This document shows, piece after piece, positions 36,991 to 45,099 of a stretch of DNA of 64,000 bases. The notes under the pieces were generated by a model. That model saw nothing but the letters and a program-made list of their open reading frames with translations, was not told where the DNA came from and searched no databases. Each line of letters opens with the position of its first letter. Position 1 is the first letter of the stretch. Location of the stretch: the NCBI GenBank assembly GCA_022482495.1, contig JAKVPA010000001.1, positions 186,001 through 250,000 on the forward strand. Direction: 5' to 3'. This stretch comes from Sphaerochaeta sp. GTDB taxonomy: Bacteria > Spirochaetota > Spirochaetia > Sphaerochaetales > Sphaerochaetaceae. The position numbers and the translations under genes were made by a program.

Positions 36991-39342
36991 CAGATCACGC
37001 TCCTCGCCCACTGGGTGATGGCCCCCACCCCCTCATACCGGCCGGAAGGAGTGACCAGTACCGGGACGGTCATGATCCCATAGGAACGGGAAAGATCGGC
37101 ATGGGAAGCAGCATCCACCACGACATAGGAGATTTCCGCCTTGTCCAACGCGGCTTTCACCACCTTGCAGTTCGGACAGGTCGGCGTGGTGAACAGCAGG
37201 ATCTTCTCCACCTTTGCCATCATCTCTGGTTTGTTCTTCTTCGGCTTTGCCACGTTGACGGTTGGTTCCGACGCATGAAGGACATCATACGTCTTCCGTT
37301 CCCGGAACTCCTCCGCCTTGCCGTCATTCCAGTTCTGGACCGGCCGGTAGTAGCCGGTGATCCGGGAGTACACTTCCGTTTTCTTGTGGCAGACCGGGCA
37401 CTCCCACACTTCGCCGGCGATGTACCCATGATCAGGACAGACGGAGTACGTCGGACTGATCGTATAGTACGGAAGGCGGTAGTGCTCGGCGATCTTGCGC
37501 ACCAGGCTGGCGGTGCTCCGCCAATCGGAAAGCTTTTCGCCAAGGAACACATGGAACACCGTACCGGAGGTGTATTTCACCTGGAACTGGTCCTCGATGT
37601 CCATCGCTTTGAACAGATCATCGGTGAACCCGACGGGAAGATGGGAGCTGTTGGTGTAGTACGGAACCGATCCACGCGAAGCGGTGATGATGTCCGGATA
37701 CCGCTCCTTGTCATGTTTGGCAAGACGGAACGCCGTGCTTTCCGCAGGGGTAGCCTCCAGGTTGTACAGATCCCCGTACTGCTCCTGGTAGTCGGACAAG
37801 CGGCTACGCATATGATCCAGCACCCTATTGGCGAACGCCTGTGCCTCAGGCTGGGTGAGATCCTCTCCGATCCAGCGGGCGTTCAGGCACGCCTCATTCA
37901 TCCCCACCAGGCCGATGGTGCTGAAGTGGTTGTTGAACGTACCGAGGTACCGCTTGGTGTACGGGTACAACCCCGCCTCCAAAAACCGGTTGATCGTCGT
38001 CCGTTTGGTCTTCAGGCTCCGCGCGGCGATGTCCATCAATTTGTCCAGCCGGGTGAAGAAATCGGCCTCATCGCTTGCCAGATACCCCAGACGCGGCATG
38101 TTCAGCGTCACCACGCCGATGGAACCGGTCGACTCCCCGCTACCGAAGAATCCGCCGCCCTTCTTGCGCAGTTCACGGAGATCCAGCCGGAGCCGGCAGC
38201 ACATCGAACGGACATCGGAAGGCTTCATGTCGCTGTTGATGTAGTTGCTGAAGTACGGAGTGCCGTATTTCATCGTCATCTCGAACAAAAGCCGGTTGTT
38301 CTCCGACTCGGACCAATCGAAATCCTTGGTGATGGAATAGGTCGGGATGGGATACTGGAACCCGCGGCCGTTGGCGTCTCCCCCGATCATCGTTTCCAGG
38401 AACGCCTTGTTGACCATGTCCATCTCCGCCTTGCAATCCCCGTAGGTGAAGGAGGCTTCCTTGCCGCCGATGACTGCCTTCTGGTCCTTCAGATCTTCCG
38501 GCACCGTCCAGTCCAGCGTGATGTTGGAGAACGGAGCCTGGGTGCCCCAGCGGGACGGCGTGTTGACGCCGAAGACGAACGACTCGATGCACTGGCGGGT
38601 CTCCGCGTAGGAGAGATGGTCTGCCTTTACGAACGACGCGAGGTATGTATCAAACGAACTGAACGCCTGGGCGCCAGCCCATTCGTTCTGCATGATGCCG
38701 ATGAAGTTAACCATCTGGTTGCACAACGTGGAAAGATGCTTCGCCGGAGACGAGGATATCTTGCCCTCCACTCCTCCCAGGCCATTGGTGATCAACTGTT
38801 TCAGGCTCCAGCCGGCACAGTAGCCGGAGAGCATGGACAGATCGTGCAGATGCAGATCGGCGTTCCGGTGGGCGTCGGCCACTTCCTTGTCGTAGATCTG
38901 GCTGAGCCAGTAGTTCGCCGTGATGGCGCCGCTGTTGGAGAGGATCAAGGCCGCCGATGCTGTAATTCACCGTGCTGTTTTCTTTTACCCGCCAGTCATC
39001 AGCGTGCAGGTAGCTGTCCACCAGTTTGCGGTAGTCAAGCATGGTCTTTTCGGCGGCTCTGGCGTTCTCATGCTGTTTGCGGTACAGGATGTACGCTTTG
39101 GCGACATCATGATAGCCGGAGACGGACAACGCCGTTTCCACGCTGTCCTGGATATCCTCCACGGAAATGATGCCATCCATTACTTTGGGGGCGAAATCCG
39201 CCGAGGACCGCAAGGCAAGCAACGTGATGATGTCTTGGTTTGTGGGTTTGTCAGTCGCGACGAACGCTTTCTCAATGGCCCGTTCAATCTTGTGGATGTC
39301 AAAATCCACCACTGACCCGTTTCGTTTCAAAACGTGGTACAT
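36990..39342 (-). pseudogene. nrdD: Anaerobic ribonucleoside-triphosphate reductase with C-terminal redoxin domain, one frameshift
   Basis: Reduces NTPs to dNTPs anaerobically. About 783 residues once one base is removed near 38947-38948, where S-I-G-G-L continues as I-L-S-N-S-G-A-I in the next frame. Order: ATP-cone (about 1-90), class III barrel, zinc site (V-C-P-D-H and C-P-V-C), glycyl-radical loop R-I-T-G-Y-Y-R, then about 75 extra residues with T-P-T-C-P-N-C and a cis-Pro T-V-P-V-L, a glutaredoxin-like domain. The redoxin may be the built-in electron donor. The break is a single extra T in a two-T run and could be a sequencing error. A cobalamin-riboswitch-like leader precedes it. Confidence 0.88.
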
Positions 39343-39371
39343 GGTATGCTCCTAAGTCTCGTTAGTTTCAA

Positions 39372-39470
39372 AGGCTCTCGTGGCGACCCGGCTGTACGGT
39401 TGCGGACCAGTGAGGGAATTGCACCCTGCTTCTCCCGAAAGCACCCCCAGTATATGCTGACTTCCTGCTG
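39372..39470 (-). promoter_or_regulatory. Cobalamin riboswitch upstream of nrdDG
   Basis: Read on the minus strand the leader contains GGGGTGCTTTCGGGAGAAGC, then AGGGTGCAATTCCCTCACTG, GTCCGCAACCGTACAG and CCGGGTCGCCAC. These align in order with the cobalamin aptamer elements seen at 17185-17290 (GGGAAgcCGGTgagAATCCGG, CCCGCcACTGT, AGtCaGG). The AGGAG ribosome site for nrdD follows about 20 bases downstream. B12 riboswitches are known to repress B12-independent isozymes, which fits class III reductase. Less canonical than the btu aptamer. Confidence 0.68.
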
Positions 39471-39556
39471 GTGTCTACTATCTGTAGCGTATGATTTGTA
39501 AATTATCCCAGATATAGCGGTATAGAAAGAAGATACCATATTTTCCCTTGGAGAAA

Positions 39557-39584
39557 AAACAATATAATGTATCAATATATTATA
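39557..39584 (-). promoter_or_regulatory. nrdD promoter with NrdR-box-like sequence
   Basis: A consensus -10 (TATAAT on the minus strand, 39579-39584) lies in an AT-rich stretch. Just downstream, ATACATTATATTGTTT (39557-39572) matches 13 of 16 positions of the NrdR box ACACAATATATTGTGT and would overlap the transcript start. No clear -35 and no second box at the usual 31-32 base spacing. Confidence 0.4.
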
Positions 39585-39628
39585 CCGTATTTGGTTTGAT
39601 ACTATGAAATAATTTATTCCGGATGGGA

Positions 39629-40630
39629 TCAGAACGCCAGCTTCAGGGCGGTTTGCAGCACGCAGCCCAGCTGGCTTTCCGTGGACTGTCGCACCACGTA
39701 CGCCTGGGTTTTGAGATCCACACCATCGGATAGCGTCACATCCACGCCGGCGAGCACATACTGGCTGTCCCCATCATCGGTAAAGGAAGCGTCGATGGCC
39801 GTCGTCAACGTGACTCTCGGATCCAGCTCGGTTATCCAGGCAAGAAGCAGATCCGCGGTATTCGCTTTACCGTCCATCTGACCGGAAACGTACAGCGTGC
39901 CGGTGATGTCACCCGCATTCCCCTGGAACGTGAACATACGCATTGCGTTGGCGACCACGCGGTACTCATTCCCCTCGGTGAATGAGGATTCAATTCCCAG
40001 CGTGACATCGAAATACAGGGAAAGATCGGCACTGACCGATGCTTTCACCGCTGCGTCATGATCCACGGAGACGGCGCCTTTGATCTCCTTGACCACCGGG
40101 GTGCGGAAGTCCTTCCGCAACAGCAACCCACCTTTTTCCTCCGTGGGGACGAACGCGCCATCCAAGGTGAAGCCGCCACCCAACGGTTGGGACAGTGACA
40201 ACACCCACAGGGTATTCTCCACATCCGTGCCGATCTCCTTGTTGGAGAACGGTTGGTCAAACAGGACATCCCCCACCCGGTAGAATGCGCCGATCCCCCA
40301 GGATACCGGAGCCTTTCCCACCGTTACCGTCAGGTTGGTGTCCGCGAACGTAGGGACGCGGAATTTGAAGAACGCGCGATCCAATGAGCCCGTCAGCGTG
40401 CTGCCGGACGGTGAAGTTGCCGCCAGGGCGGAGAGCTTCACATCCCCTTTCAAGTTTGAGGAGGAGAAGAGCCCCTCGAGATATGGCTCTGCGGTGTAGG
40501 TCCGTACGGATGTTTCCTCCTGCCAAAGGAACGATCCAGCAAACGTCCCGCCGCCTTTGATGGTCGTCGCCGCACACAGCGTGACGGAGAGCACCAAGCA
40601 AACCATCAGCGAGAGGAGGCGTTTCACCAT
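39629..40630 (-). CDS. Predicted outer-membrane beta-barrel protein
   Basis: 333 residues with a signal peptide (ending T-L-C-A-A) and alternating amphipathic strands throughout; the C-terminus ends K-L-A-F, with the terminal Phe expected for Bam-assembled barrels. AAGGAG precedes the ATG. Overlaps the LolA-like gene by 7 bases and is the last gene of the array, which suggests it is the outer-membrane component or cargo of the neighbouring ABC exporter. No named family recognised. Confidence 0.72.
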   Translation of the reverse strand: MVKRLLSLMVCLVLSVTLCAATTIKGGGTFAGSFLWQEETSVRTYTAEPYLEGLFSSSNLKGDVKLSALAATSPSGSTLTGSLDRAFFKFRVPTFADTNLTVTVGKAPVSWGIGAFYRVGDVLFDQPFSNKEIGTDVENTLWVLSLSQPLGGGFTLDGAFVPTEEKGGLLLRKDFRTPVVKEIKGAVSVDHDAAVKASVSADLSLYFDVTLGIESSFTEGNEYRVVANAMRMFTFQGNAGDITGTLYVSGQMDGKANTADLLLAWITELDPRVTLTTAIDASFTDDGDSQYVLAGVDVTLSDGVDLKTQAYVVRQSTESQLGCVLQTALKLAF

Positions 40631-41370
40631 GCCAAGGTCTCCTTTTTGAAAAGGGAGGGATCAACACCCTTGTTGAACGTCGCGTTGGTGACGGTCATCA
40701 CGCTGGAATTGCCCTTCTTCACCGCGTTGGTTACATGAATGCTCCCGGGAAACCAGACATCCCCGTCATGAAGGTACTCCTGGTAGGTCATCACTTTGAG
40801 CAGTTTTCCGCTCTTGGAGTACAACTCCGTTTTCAACGGGATGAATCGCTGTTGGTCGATCCACATCTTCTCCATCTGGTACGGTTCTGAGAGCTTTTTC
40901 GCCGTAAGCGTGATGACATAACAGGAAACGCCATCGATGGATTCCGTCCCGTTCAGCGTCGAGGTGAACCGTGAAGTGTAATCGTCGTCCCCGGTCAGGT
41001 CCTCATAGGAGAAATCCGTCCCAAGGAACGCGTTCTTCAGGGAGGAACCGGAAAGACGGATGATTTCATCGGCATCGGGATAGTACAGATAGATGTCATC
41101 ATCCAACCGGAGGATTTTCTGACCGGCGTCCGCGCCTTCCGTCACGACGAGCAACGTATCGTCCCGTGCGTTCTGGTAGGTGTCGAACGTCAGGCTGGTT
41201 GAACCCAGCCGGTCGGTATTGACCAACGTGGCGGAAAACGTCGCGTCCTGATAGTCCATCGCCGTGGTCATCGCGTCCACGATCTGGTCGGCCGTGAGGT
41301 TCGCAGCGCCCAAAGGAGCCAGCACCACCAGCATCCATCCTACCAGAAACACCTGTCTCCACCGTTTCAT
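40624..41370 (-). CDS. Outer-membrane lipoprotein-sorting (LolA-like) protein
   Basis: 248-residue periplasmic protein with a signal peptide (ending P-L-G-A-A) and the half-open beta-barrel pattern of the outer-membrane lipoprotein-sorting/LolA-like group (strands with L-V-V-T, I-Y-L-Y-Y-P-D, K-M-W-I-D). Predicted to ferry a hydrophobic cargo between membranes. GGAGGAGG precedes the ATG. Follows the two FtsX-type permease genes with a 1-base gap, so it is probably the periplasmic partner of that exporter. Confidence 0.78.
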   Translation of the reverse strand: MKRWRQVFLVGWMLVVLAPLGAANLTADQIVDAMTTAMDYQDATFSATLVNTDRLGSTSLTFDTYQNARDDTLLVVTEGADAGQKILRLDDDIYLYYPDADEIIRLSGSSLKNAFLGTDFSYEDLTGDDDYTSRFTSTLNGTESIDGVSCYVITLTAKKLSEPYQMEKMWIDQQRFIPLKTELYSKSGKLLKVMTYQEYLHDGDVWFPGSIHVTNAVKKGNSSVMTVTNATFNKGVDPSLFKKETLAW

Positions 41371-41371
41371 C

Positions 41372-42598
41372 CTAATCCTCCTCCCGTAATGCCTGAGCCG
41401 CCTCGATCTTCCTGACGCCCCGTGACGCAAGCAACGCGGCGATCACCGCAACGGCAAATCCAAACCCCGCCGTACCGCACGCCGAACGCACCGATACCGT
41501 CGGGTACAGGACTTGGGAAAACCCCCAGCCTTGTACGGCATCGGCGCCCATCGCCGACAAGTCAATGCCATGCACTCCCGCGGCAAAGATGGCAAGCAAC
41601 GCACCCACCGTCGCCAAGACCGCGGCGATGAAGGACACAATGGCGCTTTCCGTCACGAACAACCGGATGATCGAAGAGCGGGAAAAGCCAAGGGCGATCA
41701 TCGTGCTGATCTCCCGTTTCCATTCCATCACCGCCATCATCGTGGTGTTGAAGATCAACGTCGAGGCGATGCAGAAGAACAGAATCTCGATGAGCAGGAA
41801 CATCACATCATACATCGGCAGGAACGCCGCGATGACCGTCACCTGCTTCCATGTCTTGATTTCCAGTGAGGGATCGGAGAGCGCCTGGGTGATCATCTGG
41901 GCCGCGTCGTTGGGATCGACATCCGGTACAAGATGGGCGTACAGTTCAAGGGCACCCCCCGGCATCCTCCCCAACAGATCAAGTTGGGAGAGCGGCATGA
42001 CCAGGACATCGCCGTTGTACTGGGCGTTTGCGTAGGAAACCGTCCCGACAATACGGTAGGAGGCGCCATTGGTCCCACCAGTCGCCGTTTTAGAGAGCAA
42101 GGTGACCGAATCCCCCAGCGACAGCCCCAGCTTGGAAAGAAGCCGTTTGGTCAGCACCACTTCATTCTTTCCGGTTTCGATCATCCTGCCGGAGAGCACT
42201 GTAACGCTCTTTCCCACGGCAAACCTACTGGTTGAGGCATCCACACCGACGGCAGTGACGGTGGTCAGGTCCCCGTCACGATATACCGACACGGGGATTT
42301 TGCTCACCGCCTCGGCGAACGATACATCCGGCAACGAAGATACCAGCTGGAGTTTCCGCTCAACATCAGGCAGGTAGAACTGCAGGGGAAGTGCATCCTC
42401 GAACTCGGATTAGGAGGCGGTGCGGATCCGTATGTCTCCGCATTCGAAGTCCTTGTTGTTTTCGATCATCCCGGTCAGCATGGAACGCATGAACGCAAGC
42501 ATGACGATCACCACCCAGATGGCGAACAGCACCGCGGTGCCGGTAAGCACGGTGCGGCGGATGTTCCGTCTGCAGTTCTTCAGCGCAAGGGTAATCAT
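41372..42598 (-). pseudogene. FtsX/MacB-type ABC permease 2, in-frame TAA at codon 63
   Basis: 408-codon permease with an N-terminal membrane anchor, large periplasmic domain and three C-terminal membrane segments (M-M-A-V-M-E-W-K-R-E-I-S-T-M style FtsX core). The reading frame is unbroken on both sides of a TAA at 42410-42412. The start at 42598 shares one base with the upstream permease stop (TGATG) and has GAGGAG. The lesion is either real nonsense mutation, a base-call error, or suppressed. If real, the remaining downstream frame lacks the first membrane segment. Confidence 0.82.
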
Positions 42599-43860
42599 CA
42601 GCTTCTCCTCAGCAAGGAAGCCACGTCTTCCTTCGTCGCCCGGGCTACGGGCACCAGGCAGGAAAGCGCCGAGAGCGCCACGGCGCACAGCGGAATGCCG
42701 ATGAAGCTCTGCGGGTAATAGCCGGAACGCATCACCAGCGTGATCCGGTATCCCAGATCGATGTCCGCAGGAAGCATGCCTGACAGGTCAATGCCGTATT
42801 TCGCCAACGGATAGGTGGCCAATGCACCGGCCAGCGCGCCCGACAAAGCGCCCAAAAGGCCAGTCATCACTCCTTCCCAGACAAACAATGAGGTGACGGC
42901 ACCCCGTGAAAAGCCCATGGCGCGCAACATGGCGCACTCCTTGCGCCGTTCCATCACCGCCATCAACATCGTGTTGGTGATGCCGGCAGCGGCAAGCAGA
43001 AACAGGAAGACCAGAATCATCAGGGAGGAGCCTTTGTCCCCGTTCATCACGGCGACGAGATCCGATTCCACCTCCCGCCAGTCATATGCCTGGATGCCGG
43101 AAACCGGAGTGATCAAAGAACGGATCCGTTTGAGGAACCGCGGTCCGGCCAACGAGACCTTTCCATCGGATACGGCGTATTCCGTCACGCCTCCATCCAA
43201 CGCGAACATGCCGTCAAGGGCATCCAGCGTCATGAACAGTTCCGAGGAGTTGACCACCGGATTTTCCGTCGTCAGGATCCCCACCACCGGAGCGTCAAAC
43301 GTTTCCAGGAACCCTTCCCTTCCTTTGCCTTGGATGGTCAGGAGCGACCCCACGGAAAGGTTGAGTTTGTCGGCCAGTCCCTCCCCCACCACCACTCCGT
43401 CATCACCGGTTTCCAGCCACCGTCCGGAACTGACCGACCGAGGAAGACGGAACACCGCCCCATCCCGCTGGGGGTCCACTCCGACCAGCACGGCGGAACG
43501 GGATGCGTCAAGGTCATGGCCTTCATCATAAAAGGAAAGATCGGCAACCGTTTTGTATCGTGGCGCGAACGCGATGCCATGGGAGTCCAGGATCTGGTCA
43601 AGCGTTTTTCGTTGGGATTCCTCAAGAAGATGTTCCGTGGGATAGGATGCGCGGTCAGCGAAATAGCCGTCGGCATACAACGTCACTTCTCCCGTCTCAT
43701 AGGTGGTGAGATTGAACAGGGATTGTTCGTTGACGCCCCGAAGGAGACCATCCACCAAAATGGAAATGCACACCGAAACGGCAATGGCCACCAATGTGAT
43801 GATGGTACGAACCCGGTAGCGGAAGATGTTCCTCCATGCCAGAGTGAGCGTGTTCAGCAT
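42598..43860 (-). CDS. FtsX/MacB-type ABC permease 1
   Basis: 420-residue permease of the LolCE/MacB type: N-terminal membrane segment (N-I-F-R-Y-R-V-R-T), periplasmic domain (about 45-290) and three C-terminal membrane segments containing the L-M-A-V-M-E-R-R-K-E motif. Partner of the 231-residue ATPase (7-base overlap) and of the second permease downstream. Confidence 0.88.
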   Translation of the reverse strand: MLNTLTLAWRNIFRYRVRTIITLVAIAVSVCISILVDGLLRGVNEQSLFNLTTYETGEVTLYADGYFADRASYPTEHLLEESQRKTLDQILDSHGIAFAPRYKTVADLSFYDEGHDLDASRSAVLVGVDPQRDGAVFRLPRSVSSGRWLETGDDGVVVGEGLADKLNLSVGSLLTIQGKGREGFLETFDAPVVGILTTENPVVNSSELFMTLDALDGMFALDGGVTEYAVSDGKVSLAGPRFLKRIRSLITPVSGIQAYDWREVESDLVAVMNGDKGSSLMILVFLFLLAAAGITNTMLMAVMERRKECAMLRAMGFSRGAVTSLFVWEGVMTGLLGALSGALAGALATYPLAKYGIDLSGMLPADIDLGYRITLVMRSGYYPQSFIGIPLCAVALSALSCLVPVARATKEDVASLLRRS

Positions 43861-44549
43861 GAACCATCCTGCTGGACCTGTCCGTCTTTCAGGACAATGA
43901 CCCGTCGCACGTGGTTCAGCACCACGTCATCATGGGAAGAATACAACACCGTGACGGTGTCCCGTTGGTTCATCTGGGAGAGAATCTCCAGAATCGTCAA
44001 ACTGTTCTTGCTGTCCAGATTGGCCGTCGGTTTATCGGCGAGGATCAACGATGGGCGTCGGACCAACGCACGGGCGATGGACACCCGTTGCTGCTGGCCA
44101 CCGGAGAGCTCGCCCGGCCTGCGGTCGGCGTACGCGGCAAGCCCCACATCCCTCAGGGCCGCCATCCCCGCTTCCTTGATGTTGGTGATTCCCGTTTGGG
44201 CCAATTCCTTCTGGAAAAGCGGCTGGAAGGCCAACAGGACATTTTCCCATGCGGAGAGGACGGGGATCAGATTGTAGCTTTGGAACACAAAGCCAAGATG
44301 CAGTCTTCGGAACGACGTCTTTTCTTTTTCGCTCATCTGACGGAGGGAACGTCCGTTGATCTCGACATCCCCTCCGGTGAGGGAGTCCAACGTCCCGATC
44401 ACATTGAGCAACGTGGTCTTCCCCGAACCGGAAGCGCCGGAGAGCGCCACCAATTCGCCATCGTTGATGGAAAGATTCACATCATCCAGGGCGACCACAT
44501 CCTCCGACGAGGTATGATACACCTTCTTCACATGGATCGTCCTGATCAT
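43854..44549 (-). CDS. LolD/MacB-type ABC ATPase with Glu-to-Lys change in Walker B
   Basis: 231-residue ATPase of the FtsX-permease class. Walker A G-A-S-G-S-G-K-T-T and signature L-S-G-G-Q-Q-Q-R are intact. Walker B reads L-I-L-A-D-K-P-T; the usual catalytic Glu of A-D-E-P is replaced by Lys (codon AAA instead of GAA or GAG). Such a change normally abolishes ATP hydrolysis. A miscall (G to A) is possible, and two neighbouring genes are also damaged. Starts 12 bases after the DtxR-like gene. Confidence 0.88.
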   Translation of the reverse strand: MIRTIHVKKVYHTSSEDVVALDDVNLSINDGELVALSGASGSGKTTLLNVIGTLDSLTGGDVEINGRSLRQMSEKEKTSFRRLHLGFVFQSYNLIPVLSAWENVLLAFQPLFQKELAQTGITNIKEAGMAALRDVGLAAYADRRPGELSGGQQQRVSIARALVRRPSLILADKPTANLDSKNSLTILEILSQMNQRDTVTVLYSSHDDVVLNHVRRVIVLKDGQVQQDGSC

Positions 44550-44561
44550 CCTCTCTCTCCT

Positions 44562-44951
44562 TTACCGGCCCAGATTCCCCGTTTCTCTCCCTATCTGGGT
44601 GCAGGGAATCATCTCCTTGTCGCCACCCAATCCGAGGATCAGGTAGGAGACTTCCTGGATGGATCGTTCATCCAAGGTGAGATGCTCGGAGAGTACCTGT
44701 GCGATCCGCTGTTGCTTGGATGCCAGCCTTTTCGCGATGGCAAGCCCGGATTCCGTCAGGAATACATCCCCGTAGGGTTCTTTGGTCACCAACCCGAATT
44801 CCATCAGATCCTTCAGCATGGTGGCGACACTCGCCTTGGTCACCCGGAGGGACGAGGCGATGTCAACCGACCGTACCGCCATGCCATCCCCTTCCAGGTA
44901 AATGGCGACCAGGTACCGCATCTGACTGGGGGTGAGCTGCCGTTCATTCAT
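44562..44951 (-). CDS. DtxR-like winged-helix regulator in the feo array
   Basis: 129 residues. The winged helix V-D-I-A-S-S-L-R-V-T-K-A-S-V-A-T-M-L matches DtxR/MntR, but the usual ligand positions are changed (S-K-Q-Q-R for R-H-E-x-x, no C/E-x-x-E-H), so metal binding is doubtful or different. The start at 44951 overlaps the Cys-rich peptide gene by 8 bases without a Shine-Dalgarno, implying translational coupling. Candidate ligand for the GTTAG-N6-CTAAC sites at 47.8 and 48.2 kb. Confidence 0.8.
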   Translation of the reverse strand: MNERQLTPSQMRYLVAIYLEGDGMAVRSVDIASSLRVTKASVATMLKDLMEFGLVTKEPYGDVFLTESGLAIAKRLASKQQRIAQVLSEHLTLDERSIQEVSYLILGLGGDKEMIPCTQIGRETGNLGR

Positions 44952-45099
44952 GGTGATGCTGGTGGCAGGAACCGGAGAGCGGGCAGCACCCGCAACCGGT
45001 TCCACATCCTTTGGACCGTTTCCGGTCCTTCAGGATCTTTCGGATCACCAGCGCCACCACCGCCGCAAGGGCGATGGTGATGATGATGGTGGCGGCCAT
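44944..45099 (-). CDS. FeoB-associated Cys-rich membrane protein
   Basis: 51-residue peptide: one membrane segment (I-I-I-T-I-A-L-A-A-V-V-A-L-V-I), then K-G-C-G-T-G-C-G-C-C and a His-rich tail H-Q-H-H-H-E. Matches the FeoB-associated Cys-rich family that accompanies FeoB and may deliver or bind iron. Shares one base with the feoB stop (TAATG). Confidence 0.88.
   Translation of the reverse strand: MAATIIITIALAAVVALVIRKILKDRKRSKGCGTGCGCCPLSGSCHQHHHE

Noticed and set aside
37101-39170. Long 689-codon open frame on the plus strand
   Set aside because: It is antisense to nrdD, has no recognisable domain and arises from high GC codon bias.
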